The position numbers were made by a program, and so were the translations under genes. A DNA stretch of 42,529 bases, taken from an uncultured Prevotella sp. Its GTDB lineage: Bacteria > Bacteroidota > Bacteroidia > Bacteroidales > Bacteroidaceae. Below, piece by piece: positions 25,451-33,513 of the stretch. How positions within the stretch are numbered: the first letter of the stretch is position 1; each line of letters opens with the position of its first letter. Under the pieces are notes generated by a model, which made no database searches, was not told the DNA's origin, and saw nothing but the letters and a program-made list of their open reading frames with translations. The DNA lies in contig CALNBT010000161.1 in assembly GCA_937874345.1 (NCBI GenBank), forward strand, positions 1-42,529, in the 5' to 3' direction.

Positions 25451-26151
25451 TCGAGGATGTACCTCTTGAATTAAAAGGAACGGAAGGGATTTTTAAAAAC
25501 GAAATTCCTGAAGCAGAAATAATAGGTACAGCAGAGAATGAGATTGAATACTGGCGTTTAATCAAACAACAGTTGCCTGATTTGGTCTTGTTGGATTTAG
25601 GCCTGGGTGGTTCAACCACCGTTGGAGTAGAAATTTGCCGCCAAACAAAACAGAGCTATCCTCAGGTAAAGGTACTTATCTTTACAGGCGAAATCTTGAA
25701 CGAAAAACTTTGGGTAGATGTATTGGATGCAGGCTGCGATGGCATTATCTTAAAAAGTGGAGAGTTACTGACAAGAGGTGATGTCGCAAGTGTCATTGAT
25801 GGAAAGAAGATGGTTTTTAATCAACCCATCTTGGAAAGAATTGTCGCCAAGTTCAAGAAGAGCGTCAATAATCAACTAATTCGCCAGGAAGCCTTGGTAA
25901 ATTATGAAATTGACGAATACGATGAGCGTTTTCTGCGACATCTGGCTTTGGGATATACCAAAGAACAGATTACAAATTTAAGGGGAATGCCCTTTGGTGT
26001 CAAAAGCTTGGAGAAGCGACAGAATGAGCTAGTTCAGAAATTGTTTCCTGATGGAAATGGAGGAGTAGGAGTCAATGCGACTAGATTGGTGGTCAGAGCA
26101 GTGGAACTACGTATTTTGGATATTGATAATCTTCAACCGGATGAAGAATAA
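25426..26151 (+). CDS. Response regulator (receiver plus DUF5932-type DNA-binding region)
   Basis: The protein has 241 residues. The receiver domain (1-125) shows acidic residues Glu10-Asp11 (IIVEDVP), phosphoacceptor Asp57 (LVLLDLGLGG), Thr87 (LIFTGE) and Lys110 (IILKSGE). The C-terminal part (about 165-235: YDERFLRHLALGYTKEQITN and an Arg/Lys-rich helix SLEKRQNELVQKLFP) looks like a divergent LuxR-type helix-turn-helix, as in the DUF5932 group. It begins inside the last 25 bases of the kinase gene, so it is translationally coupled to it and is very probably its partner. Confidence 0.88.
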   Translation: MRAFKTIIVEDVPLELKGTEGIFKNEIPEAEIIGTAENEIEYWRLIKQQLPDLVLLDLGLGGSTTVGVEICRQTKQSYPQVKVLIFTGEILNEKLWVDVLDAGCDGIILKSGELLTRGDVASVIDGKKMVFNQPILERIVAKFKKSVNNQLIRQEALVNYEIDEYDERFLRHLALGYTKEQITNLRGMPFGVKSLEKRQNELVQKLFPDGNGGVGVNATRLVVRAVELRILDIDNLQPDEE

Positions 26152-26758
26152 ATATTTGGCTTGGTTGGCATTTTTCTTGGCCGTTTGCCAAGTTTTGACC
26201 ATTTTGTTGTCGTGGTTTATCTCTGCCACGATGCCACAACTAGCCTTCAGATCCTTGTTGGGAAGTGAGGGTATTAGATGGTTTTTTGGTCAATTTGCCC
26301 ATAATTTATCCTCACCTGTATTGGTTTGGCTTGTGCTTTGTGGCATGGCATTGGGTCTATTCCGTATAAGTGGGTTACAAAAGGCAATTTTTGTTCACCC
26401 AAAGAAAGAATATCGAGAGCGGTTTGCAATAAAGGTCGTAATCTATATCTTGGTGTTCTTTTTGCTTGTCATGGGGTTGTTGACATTAACACCTCACGCC
26501 GTTTTGTTGAATGTAACCGGTGATTTGTATCCTAGTAGCTTTTCTCAAAGTCTCATTCCCGTCATTTGCTTTTTCGTTTGTTGTGTATCAGTTGTCTTTG
26601 GATTAATTTCCACCTCATTTCATTCCTTAACAGAAATTTTTAATGCCTTGTCTGCTGGAATTAAGTCGGTCGCTGCTTTGTTAGTCGTTTATGTGTTTGC
26701 CGCTCAGCTTTTTTATTCTGTTTTGTTTGTTCTTTCAATTCGTTCTTCTTTTTCCTAA
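26141..26758 (+). CDS. Half-length AbgT-like membrane protein
   Basis: This 205-residue protein has about five hydrophobic helices. LAWLAFFLAVCQVLTILLSW, the segment SLLGSEGIRWFFGQFAHNLS and VLVWLVLCGMALGLFRISGL closely follow the N-terminal part of AbgT-type transporters (LLSxEGIRWxxxxxxxNFxxFPPLGxVLxxMxGxGxAExSGL). AbgT carriers have about 500 residues, and the C-terminal half with the substrate-binding hairpins is absent here. I choose ATG 26141 (MKNKYLAWLAFF) over 26075, because the upstream residues lie inside the response regulator gene in another frame and are not hydrophobic-helix material. It overlaps the response regulator stop by 11 bases, so the three genes form one operon. Confidence 0.7.
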   Translation: MKNKYLAWLAFFLAVCQVLTILLSWFISATMPQLAFRSLLGSEGIRWFFGQFAHNLSSPVLVWLVLCGMALGLFRISGLQKAIFVHPKKEYRERFAIKVVIYILVFFLLVMGLLTLTPHAVLLNVTGDLYPSSFSQSLIPVICFFVCCVSVVFGLISTSFHSLTEIFNALSAGIKSVAALLVVYVFAAQLFYSVLFVLSIRSSFS

Positions 26759-26815
26759 AAAAAATAGCTCCGAACAAGAGAACAATGATCTAAAAATAAA
26801 GAATGTAAAGCCCAT

Positions 26816-28591
26816 TTAAGCCAATTCTGATAACGCTAACCATCTCAAACTTTTCTCATCCAATTCCTCTTTGAGAGTTGGTAGCAGTTTGCTTTTCTCT
26901 GTTAATTCATCGATAGACAAATTACCACTACACAATTCTGTTTCAATCTCTTTGATGTTATTTTCTAAAAGTTCAATATCCTTTTCCAAAGATTCAAATT
27001 CGCGCTTTTCTTTGTACGACATTTTCTTTTTGTCATTAGACAGATTGCTTTTAGTTACTTCTTTCTCTTTCTTGCTCTCAGTTTTCGATTCTGCCGGATT
27101 TAGTTCTTCCCATTCTCGGTATTGGGTATAATTTCCCGGGAAATCCTGAATAACGCCTTCACCCTTGAAAACTAGGATGTGGTCTACAACCTTATCCATA
27201 AAATATCTGTCGTGGCTGATGACGATAACACATCCGGCAAAATCCATCAAATAGTTTTCCAGAATTTGAAGCGTCTGAATATCTAAATCATTGGTAGGCT
27301 CATCAAGAACAAGAAAATTTGGATTCTTCATCAGTACAGTACATAGATACAGTTTTCTTAGTTCCCCGCCACTCAGCTTGTATACGTAGTTGTGTTGCTC
27401 TTCTGGAGAGAAGAGGAAGTGTTGTAAAAACTGTGAGGCACTTAAGTCCTTTCCATTGCCGAGACTGATACTTTCTGCTATGTCTGTTACAACATCAATC
27501 ACTTTCTGTTGATTGTCAAACTGAAGGCCCTCTTGCGAAAAATAGCCAAATTTTACGGTATCTCCGATATCGAACTTTCCAGAATCAGGTTCAACCAGGC
27601 CTAAAAGCATTTTGACAAAAGTTGATTTCCCGGTTCCATTGTTTCCAATGATGCCGAGTTTCTCGAATCTAGAGAAATTATAGTAAAAGTCTTTCAGAAT
27701 AATCTTATTATCCCATGCTTTCGATACATATTGGCTTTCAAAAATTTTGGAGCCGATATAAACGTTACTTGCTTTTAAACGGACCTGCCTATCTTCGATT
27801 CGCTGTTTGGCAATTTTCTCCAATTCATAAAAAGCGTCTTCTCTATATCTGGCTTTATGCGATCGTGCTTGAGGAGTAGAACGCATCCATTCCAATTCTG
27901 TACGATAGAGATTATTGGCTCTTGCAACTTCAGCGTGCATATTGTCTATGCGTTCCTGCCGTTTTTCGAGATAGTAGCTGTAGTTTCCCCGATAGGTGTA
28001 GATGGAGCGATTATCCAGCTCAAGGATGATATTACATACACGGTCCAAAAAAAATCGGTCGTGGGTAACCATCAATAAAGTTTTGTTCCCTCTGGAAAGA
28101 TAGCCTTCTAGCCATACAACCATTTCCAGATCCAAATGGTTGGTCGGCTCGTCTAAAATAAACAAGTCGGGTTCTGTAATCAACACATTGGCTAGGGCAA
28201 CTCTTTTTTGTTGGCCTCCGCTAAGTTGTCCCATGGGTTGATCTAGATTCTCAATGCGCAATTGAGTCAAAATCTGCTTAGCTTTCAGTATTTTTTGAGG
28301 ATCTCCCAGATGGTTGAAACAAGCATCTAGCACCGTTTCGTCAGGGTCGAAATTGTTTTTTTGTTCAAGATACCCCAGTTTCAGGTCTTTCCGAAACACA
28401 ATCATTCCGCTATCTTTTCCTTCTTTTCCGGTCAAGACCGATAACAACGTCGACTTTCCTGTTCCGTTTTGAGCAATCAGCCCCACACGTTGCCCTTCAG
28501 CAATTGAGAAGGATATATCTTTGAAAAGTAGTAGATCGCCAAACGACTTGGTTAAATTTTGTACATCCAAATATGGATTTTGTGCAGCCAT
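26816..28591 (-). CDS. ABC-F family ATPase, Uup type
   Basis: This 591-residue soluble protein has two ABC ATPase domains and no membrane part. Domain 1 has Walker A QNGTGKST (41-48), signature LSGGQQKRVALA and Walker B LFILDEPTNHLD. Domain 2 has GNNGTGKST, LSGGELRKLYL and FLVLDEPTNDLD. A charged linker lies between them. After a lysine-rich stretch (about 515-540) the C-terminal 50 residues form a coiled coil, which is the Uup/ABCF-CTD arrangement that binds nucleic acid or the ribosome. ABC-F proteins act on the translating ribosome; some confer antibiotic resistance, but the Uup type is usually housekeeping. Its ATG directly abuts the engB stop. Confidence 0.92.
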   Translation of the reverse strand: MAAQNPYLDVQNLTKSFGDLLLFKDISFSIAEGQRVGLIAQNGTGKSTLLSVLTGKEGKDSGMIVFRKDLKLGYLEQKNNFDPDETVLDACFNHLGDPQKILKAKQILTQLRIENLDQPMGQLSGGQQKRVALANVLITEPDLFILDEPTNHLDLEMVVWLEGYLSRGNKTLLMVTHDRFFLDRVCNIILELDNRSIYTYRGNYSYYLEKRQERIDNMHAEVARANNLYRTELEWMRSTPQARSHKARYREDAFYELEKIAKQRIEDRQVRLKASNVYIGSKIFESQYVSKAWDNKIILKDFYYNFSRFEKLGIIGNNGTGKSTFVKMLLGLVEPDSGKFDIGDTVKFGYFSQEGLQFDNQQKVIDVVTDIAESISLGNGKDLSASQFLQHFLFSPEEQHNYVYKLSGGELRKLYLCTVLMKNPNFLVLDEPTNDLDIQTLQILENYLMDFAGCVIVISHDRYFMDKVVDHILVFKGEGVIQDFPGNYTQYREWEELNPAESKTESKKEKEVTKSNLSNDKKKMSYKEKREFESLEKDIELLENNIKEIETELCSGNLSIDELTEKSKLLPTLKEELDEKSLRWLALSELA

Positions 28592-29191
28592 TTATGCTAA
28601 AGATAGGTTTGTTTTATCGATGTATTCAAGCAGTTCTTCACGACCAGTCTTCTTTTCGGCACTGGTAACAAAGTAGGGGGGCAATTCTTCCCAAACATCC
28701 TTCAATTGATTCATCCAATCGGCAGCATTTTTCTTAGCTTTTACCAGTCCCAGTTTGTCTGCTTTTGTAAACACAATAGAAAAAGGAATGCCGTTTTCGC
28801 CAAGCCAATCGATAAATTCTCTGTCTATCTTGAGCTGTTCATGGCGAATATCGACCAATACAAACAGATTAACCATTTGTTGTCTTTGTAAGATATAGCT
28901 CTTGATCATATGGTCTATTTCATACTGTACCTTTTTTGATCGCTTGGCAAATCCATAGCCTGGCAGGTCGACCAGATACCATTCATCATTGATGATGAAA
29001 TGGTTGATAAGCAATGTTTTTCCTGGAGTTGCCGAAGTCTTGGCCAACCCCTTATGATTGCAGAGCATATTGATGAGGCTCGATTTCCCTACATTTGACC
29101 GTCCAATAAAGGCGTATTCTAACTTGCTATCATTGGGACATCCACTGATGTTTGGTGCCGAAATGACAAATTCAGACTTCTTTATTTCCAT
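28592..29191 (-). CDS. engB: Ribosome biogenesis GTPase EngB/YsxC
   Basis: This 199-residue single-domain GTPase is needed for large ribosomal subunit assembly. G1 is GRSNVGKSS (30-38), the G2 region is GLAKTSATPGKT, G3 is DLPGYGFAKRSK, G4 is TKADKLG and the G5-like segment is TSAEKKTG. The length is normal. It is the first gene of a two-gene unit with the ABC-F gene, and its promoter lies inside repeat copy B. Confidence 0.95.
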   Translation of the reverse strand: MEIKKSEFVISAPNISGCPNDSKLEYAFIGRSNVGKSSLINMLCNHKGLAKTSATPGKTLLINHFIINDEWYLVDLPGYGFAKRSKKVQYEIDHMIKSYILQRQQMVNLFVLVDIRHEQLKIDREFIDWLGENGIPFSIVFTKADKLGLVKAKKNAADWMNQLKDVWEELPPYFVTSAEKKTGREELLEYIDKTNLSLA

Positions 29192-29209
29192 TTTGTTCTT
29201 TTCTTTTGT

Positions 29210-29232
29210 GCAAACTTACATAAAAATATCGA
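29210..29232 (-). repeat. 23-base repeat copy B over the engB promoter
   Basis: Identical to 13067-13089. On the minus strand it ends with the -7 box TAAGTTTG (29211-29218), 19 bases before the engB ATG. A weaker similarity (gtgggttatatg at 29239-29250) extends it upstream, offset by one base relative to copy A. Confidence 0.75.
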
Positions 29233-29272
29233 CTTATAGTGGGTTATATGGCAAAAGAATCATTTAGGTGTC

Positions 29273-29545
29273 ATGCTCAAAATGATAGAGGTTGCTGAAA
29301 ATATTCAACAAAATGAACAGCATGACGCTTGTGAAGACTTATACAAAACCAAGTATTCAATGAATCTATTCTGTTACATCCCGTTGGTATTTTAAGCCTT
29401 TCAATGTCTACAACTACAATATTATCGAAATTGTGATGCAAAAGCAATGGCATTGGCGCTCAATACCATTGATATTGAAGAACAATATGGCCCACTTTTC
29501 AGAAGAGTCTCTAAAAACCAATACCGCAATGTCTTCAAAGCATGA
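29273..29545 (+). pseudogene. Small interrupted reading frame, possible decayed gene
   Basis: From ATG 29273 one frame runs to TGA 29543-29545 with a single in-frame TAA at 29393-29395. The two parts read like protein (MIEVAENIQQNEQHDACEDL before the stop; DAKAMALALNTIDIEEQYG and PLFRRVSKNQYRNVFKA after it). Random AT-rich DNA should contain several stops in 90 codons, so a decayed or truncated gene is plausible. I do not recognise the family. Confidence 0.35.
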
Positions 29546-29608
29546 TCGTTTGTTGATGCTCTAGTCGTCGTTTGCCGACATATGTCAAAAAAGATACCAA
29601 CATATATA

Positions 29609-29640
29609 TTTGGAATTCTACCCAACAACCATTATCTTTG
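29609..29640 (+). promoter_or_regulatory. Consensus promoter of the GHL10 gene
   Basis: TTTG (29609-29612), a 20-base spacer and TATCTTTG (29633-29640) fit the Bacteroidota consensus. It ends 19 bases before ATG 29660 and therefore decides the start of that gene. Confidence 0.8.
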
Positions 29641-29659
29641 CATAAAAAATAAAAATCTA

Positions 29660-31171
29660 ATGGGTAAGCTCACGTCACTTGGTAGACTTTTTCTACTACT
29701 TTTCTTTTTAAGTCATATTTTGGATAGTATTGCCGACAACAATTCCAAACGAGAGTTCCGAGGTGCATGGATACAATGTATCAATGGGCAATTTACGGGT
29801 GTTGGAACAGCCAATATGCAAAGAGATTTGACTTACCAGTTAGATGAGTTACAAAAAGATGGGATCAATGCCGTTATTTTCCAAGTAAGGCCCGAATGTG
29901 ACGCACTTTACCAAAGCCAGTATGAGCCATGGAGCCGTTATCTGACGGGAGTTCAGGGGAAAGCCCCAAATCCATATTGGGATCCATTACAATGGATGAT
30001 TGAACAATGTCACAAAAGGGGAATGGAGCTGCATGCGTGGATCAATCCCTTTAGAGCGAAAACCAAAGGCACAACAGCGTTAGCCAATAATCATATTGCC
30101 ATCAGGCAACCGGATAAGGTGTTCTCTTATGGTGGCCAGTTAATCCTTAATCCAGGAGATCCCGATAATCGTGCATATATCTATAAGGTCGTAGAGGATA
30201 TTGTGAGCCGCTATGATGTTGACGGTATTCATATCGATGATTATTTCTATCCTTATCCTGTTATCGGTGAGACGATCCAGGACAGCAAGGAATATCAGAA
30301 ATATAAGAATGGTATCAGCAACATCAATGATTGGAGACGAGACAACGTCAATGTTTTTATCAAGGAACTTGGAAATAGAATTCATCAACAGAAGCCATGG
30401 GTTAAGTTTGGCGTATCTCCCTTCGGAATATACCGCAACAAAAAAAACGACCCAAACAATGGCAGTGATACGCGTGGCCTGCAAAATTATGATGATTTGT
30501 ATGCAGACGTTTTGTTATGGGTAAACAATGGTTGGGTAGACTATTGTGTACCGCAACTTTATTGGCAAATAGGCAATCCTGGTGCAGATTATGATACGTT
30601 GATCAGGTGGTGGAATCGTTATGCAAGCAAACGCCCACTGTATATCGGTGAAGATGTAGAGAGAACCGTGAAGTATGCCGATCCGAACAATCCCAATAAC
30701 CATCAGTTGGATGCTAAATTCCAACTCCATCATCAGATGCAGAATGTATCTGGTACTGTTTTGTGGTATGCAAAGGCCGTGGTTGATAACGTTGGAAATT
30801 ATGGTTCATTGTTGCGTGACCATTACTGGAAGTATCCTGCATTGCAACCTGAAATGCCATTTATTGATCATAAACGTCCCAAAAAGCCTAGAAAAGTAAA
30901 ACCTATTTGGACTAGCGATGGATACATTCTATTCTGGACTCAGCCGAAAGGAAAGACTTGGAATGATGTCGTGAACAAATATGTAGTATACCGATTTGCG
31001 AATGGAGAGAAAATTCATTTGGAAGATCCCTCAAAGATTTTAGCTGTTACATCCAATACAATGTATAAGCTGCCATATGTTAATGGTTCATCCAAATATA
31101 CTTATGTCGTAACATCACTGGATAGAATGAGCAATGAAAGCAAAGGGGCGAAAAAGAAGATTAAGCTATAA
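29660..31171 (+). CDS. GHL10 (DUF187) family glycosidase-like protein, secreted
   Basis: The protein has 503 residues. The signal peptide (SLGRLFLLLFFLSHILDSIA) is followed by a TIM-barrel of the GHL10/DUF187 family: REFRGAWIQCINGQF, NAVIFQVRPECDALYQSQYE, HAWINPFRAKTKGT, VDGIHIDDYFYPYP with the conserved acidic pair, and GVSPFGIYRNKKND. A C-terminal beta-sandwich (about 415-503, fibronectin-III-like, PIWTSDGYILFWTQP) follows. It probably acts on glycans or peptidoglycan outside the cytoplasm; the substrate is unknown. The longer frame from 29582 is rejected because the promoter lies inside it. Transcription ends at the hairpin 31176-31209. Confidence 0.88.
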   Translation: MGKLTSLGRLFLLLFFLSHILDSIADNNSKREFRGAWIQCINGQFTGVGTANMQRDLTYQLDELQKDGINAVIFQVRPECDALYQSQYEPWSRYLTGVQGKAPNPYWDPLQWMIEQCHKRGMELHAWINPFRAKTKGTTALANNHIAIRQPDKVFSYGGQLILNPGDPDNRAYIYKVVEDIVSRYDVDGIHIDDYFYPYPVIGETIQDSKEYQKYKNGISNINDWRRDNVNVFIKELGNRIHQQKPWVKFGVSPFGIYRNKKNDPNNGSDTRGLQNYDDLYADVLLWVNNGWVDYCVPQLYWQIGNPGADYDTLIRWWNRYASKRPLYIGEDVERTVKYADPNNPNNHQLDAKFQLHHQMQNVSGTVLWYAKAVVDNVGNYGSLLRDHYWKYPALQPEMPFIDHKRPKKPRKVKPIWTSDGYILFWTQPKGKTWNDVVNKYVVYRFANGEKIHLEDPSKILAVTSNTMYKLPYVNGSSKYTYVVTSLDRMSNESKGAKKKIKL

Positions 31172-31175
31172 GTCA

Positions 31176-31209
31176 AAAAACGCCACAAGTTTCTACTTGT
31201 GGCGTTTTT
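31176..31209 (+). terminator. Hairpin terminator after the GHL10 gene
   Basis: A 15-base stem (31176-31190 with 31195-31209) has a 4-base loop and ends in TTTTT; it starts 5 bases after the stop codon. Confidence 0.92.
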
Positions 31210-31327
31210 GATGTATGTGAGGGATTATGATTCTGCTACAGTTAAATCAACTTAGTTAGTATTATTTTTGCTGAGAACTTTTAATATAACTGTTCAGCGT
31301 TTTTGGAGACATGTTGTGTATTATGTG

Positions 31328-31768
31328 TTACTCTTTCAAAAGATTTTCCAAAAATGAATTCAAGTCTTTATCAAGATTGTTCATCAAATCCCCGCCAATG
31401 ATGACCGTATCATCATCAGCATAATATAATTCGGCAATATTTTCATAATCATCGTCTTCCAAAACAAAACTGAATGGCTTCATAATGCTCATCGCATCAA
31501 CCATTTCGTGGAGCTTTTTAAGGGTTTTCCTGAGCACAATCGTAGCGTTTTCAAAGAACGTTTCGTCATTGTTTTCTATCCACTCGTCTACGACACACCG
31601 GGTGATTTCGTTTTCGTCATCATCCACAGCAAGCAATTCACCGCTGTCTTGTGATATCTTGATATGAATATCTGTAATGATGGTAGACTCTTCCTTACTT
31701 GGAAACTTTTGAGCAATCTTTCGGATGGCTCGTTCTACTTGTTGGAAGGTTAGTTCGGTTGCTTTCAT
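31328..31768 (-). CDS. Conserved hypothetical acidic protein
   Basis: This 146-residue, highly acidic, soluble protein has no signal or membrane segment. Clusters such as VDDDENEIT, VLEDDDYENI and YYADDDTVII alternate with amphipathic helices (TFQQVERAIRKIAQKF; NATIVLRKTLKKLHEMVDAM). I do not recognise the family. A -7 box TATATTTG lies 23 bases upstream, so it is a single-gene unit divergent from the DMP19-smpB pair. Confidence 0.75.
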   Translation of the reverse strand: MKATELTFQQVERAIRKIAQKFPSKEESTIITDIHIKISQDSGELLAVDDDENEITRCVVDEWIENNDETFFENATIVLRKTLKKLHEMVDAMSIMKPFSFVLEDDDYENIAELYYADDDTVIIGGDLMNNLDKDLNSFLENLLKE

Positions 31769-31790
31769 ACTGTTTTTGGATAATTCTGTA

Positions 31791-31798
31791 CAAATATA
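31791..31798 (-). promoter_or_regulatory. -7 promoter box of the acidic protein gene
   Basis: On the minus strand TATATTTG ends 22 bases before the ATG at 31768. Confidence 0.6.
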
Positions 31799-31927
31799 CT
31801 CGTTTTTGTGTTCCGAACAATTTTTTCTTTCTTTTATTTCTCTTTTTCTTTATCTTTGAAATCAAGAATTGATGTGTTGAACAATCAAAAATCGTCAAGA
31901 CTTCATGGATTATTAAGACTAAATGCA

Positions 31928-31935
31928 TATCTTTG
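31928..31935 (+). promoter_or_regulatory. -7 promoter box of the DMP19-smpB unit
   Basis: TATCTTTG lies 83 bases before the ATG at 32019. A second identical box at 31851-31858 could give a longer transcript. The leader holds a small imperfect dyad around 31962-31985. Confidence 0.5.
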
Positions 31936-32018
31936 CAATAGATAAATAAAACGATATTCCACGGTTATCGGGTAAAATGATACCGACTGAAATAAAGATA
32001 TAAAGCGATAGACAGTTT

Positions 32019-32531
32019 ATGAAAGAAGTAACATTGCCTGAAATAAAGTTAAAGCAATCTGTAGAACAGGGTTTTGACGAAACGATAAATGTAGTCGTAG
32101 ATGCTATTTACAAAGCTGTCGGTGGAGAACTGAATGGCGAGAACATGTCTGCATTGAATGCAAACCAGATGACCTTGCTTGCCTATAAAATTCTTCATGA
32201 AGAAGTAATGGATGGTGGCTTCGTGCAATTAATCCATAATGGATATGGTCCTTTCATCTTCAAAAATCCATTTGAAAAGGTTTTAAAGACATGGGGGATG
32301 GTGGATTTGGCTAAGTTGGTTTCTAAGTGTCATAAGCTTTTCAATAAATATGGACGGGAAATTGAAAAAGATTGTACAGATGAAGAGTTTATGGCTCTGT
32401 TTGAACAGTTTCCTGCTTTTGATGATGAAGACGATGAATTTGTGGAAAATGAGGAAAAGTGGACTGAAGAAATTGCTAAATATGTTGTTGAACACATAGA
32501 GCAATTCGCAAAAACAATTAAAGATGAATAA
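32019..32531 (+). CDS. DMP19-like (DUF4375) protein
   Basis: This 170-residue soluble acidic protein shows the family-like core MTLLAYKILHEEVMDGGFVQLIHNGYGPFIF (split around residues 51-81), in which E-x-x-x-GGF-x-Q-x-x-x-N matches the DMP19/DUF4375 signature. The C-terminal third is strongly acidic (FDDEDDEFVENEEKW). DMP19 of Neisseria was described as a DNA-mimic protein that binds a regulator, but most relatives are uncharacterised. It overlaps smpB by 8 bases, so the two are translated together. Confidence 0.7.
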   Translation: MKEVTLPEIKLKQSVEQGFDETINVVVDAIYKAVGGELNGENMSALNANQMTLLAYKILHEEVMDGGFVQLIHNGYGPFIFKNPFEKVLKTWGMVDLAKLVSKCHKLFNKYGREIEKDCTDEEFMALFEQFPAFDDEDDEFVENEEKWTEEIAKYVVEHIEQFAKTIKDE

Positions 32532-33003
32532 GACAGAACAGGAGATCCGTAAAAAGAGTCCCATTCAAATCAGAAATAAAAAAGCTTCTTTTGAGTATTT
32601 CTTTATTGATACTTATACGGCAGGCATTGTTTTGACGGGTACTGAGATCAAGTCGCTTAGGCTTGGAAAGGCTTCTCTTGTGGATGCTTTCTGTTACATT
32701 AATCATGGAGAAGTGTGGGTGAAAGGAATGAATATCAGCCCCTATTTCTATGGTTCTTTTTCTAATCACGAAGCAAAAAGAGACCGTAAGTTGTTGCTGA
32801 CGAAACGTGAGATCAGAACTTTGCAGGAAGAAACAAAAGCTGTTGGATTTACGATTGTTCCAATATTGGTCTTTATTGATGCACATGGTAGGGCAAAAGT
32901 TGATATAGCGCTTGCAAAAGGAAAGAAAGAATACGATAAACGTCAGACGTTAAAGGATAAGGAAGATAAGAGAGAGATGGAAAGGGCGGTCAAAATTTAT
33001 TGA
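32524..33003 (+). CDS. smpB: SsrA-binding protein SmpB
   Basis: This 159-residue protein partners tmRNA in trans-translation, rescuing stalled ribosomes. Visible features are IRNKKASFEYFFIDTYTAGI, the family hallmark GTEIKSLRLGKASLVDAFCYI, HGEVWVKGMNISPY, and KRDRKLLLTKREI, followed by the lysine-rich C-terminal tail (KGKKEYDKRQTLKDKEDKRE) that enters the mRNA channel. Length is normal. The start codon lies within the DMP19-like gene's last codons. The ssrA gene itself is not in the window. Confidence 0.96.
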   Translation: MNKTEQEIRKKSPIQIRNKKASFEYFFIDTYTAGIVLTGTEIKSLRLGKASLVDAFCYINHGEVWVKGMNISPYFYGSFSNHEAKRDRKLLLTKREIRTLQEETKAVGFTIVPILVFIDAHGRAKVDIALAKGKKEYDKRQTLKDKEDKREMERAVKIY

Positions 33004-33048
33004 TTCGCACTTCCTTTCAATTTAATAAATTCAAATGATAAGAATTAG

Positions 33049-33459
33049 ATGAACAAATTAGTGATAATCATGTTGCTACAGGTCATATTTCCAGTGATAG
33101 GATTGGCGCAGAAAAGCATGTATCATGTGATAGCAACCGTACAGCGAAATATGAGAACCCTTGATTATGGAAAGGTGAGTCCTGTTGATTTTGATATTGT
33201 TAAAACTGGAAATTCTTCAGTAACTGTGAAGGGTAAATCTTATACCGTGATAAAGATAGATAAAGAAGTTAAGACAGACTCTATCGAAAGCATCCAGTTT
33301 ACAGCACAAGATTCTGAAGGACAAGAATATATCATCAAATTTAGTCATGAACCTTACAGTCAAGTCGCTTTGATGAAGTTTCAGATGATTCTTTTTGATG
33401 TCAATCATCCTTACGATTGGACCTATTATTTTAGCCAAGAACCAAGAAAGATTGAATAA
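33049..33459 (+). CDS. Small secreted protein of unknown function
   Basis: The protein has 136 residues, with signal peptide MNKLVIIMLLQVIFPVIGLAQ (cleavage after about Ala20) and a short, strand-rich body (VDFDIVKTGNSSVTVKGKSY, QEYIIKFSHEP). It contains no cysteine and no recognised motif. It lies 45 bases after smpB and may be read from the same transcript or its own weak promoter. Function unknown. Confidence 0.7.
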   Translation: MNKLVIIMLLQVIFPVIGLAQKSMYHVIATVQRNMRTLDYGKVSPVDFDIVKTGNSSVTVKGKSYTVIKIDKEVKTDSIESIQFTAQDSEGQEYIIKFSHEPYSQVALMKFQMILFDVNHPYDWTYYFSQEPRKIE

Positions 33460-33486
33460 TATTTTGTGTTTTTATTTTTAATAGAG

Positions 33487-33494
33487 TACTTTTG
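33487..33494 (+). promoter_or_regulatory. -7 promoter box of the map gene
   Basis: TACTTTTG matches TAnnTTTG and ends 19 bases before the ATG at 33514. Confidence 0.5.
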
Positions 33495-33513
33495 TATTCT
33501 TTCTTAGAAAGGA

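Larger units (their letters stand above)
29192..29632. other. Gene-free interval between engB and the GHL10 gene
   Basis: This 441-base stretch lies between divergent genes. It contains the engB promoter in repeat copy B, then a plus-strand reading frame interrupted once (29273-29545), then the GHL10 promoter at its right edge. No intact gene or RNA structure is seen. Confidence 0.6.

Noticed and set aside
26075..26140. Earlier start of the AbgT-like gene
   Set aside because: It lies wholly within the response regulator gene in another frame and adds no sensible helix; ATG 26141 gives the usual overlap start.
29582..29659. Upstream extension of the GHL10 gene (26 extra codons)
   Set aside because: The consensus promoter TTTG-20-TATCTTTG lies inside it, and the signal peptide begins only after the ATG at 29660.
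31962..31985. Small imperfect dyad in the leader of the DMP19-like gene as a riboswitch
   Set aside because: The dyad is short, without a known aptamer core, and the leader is only about 80 bases.
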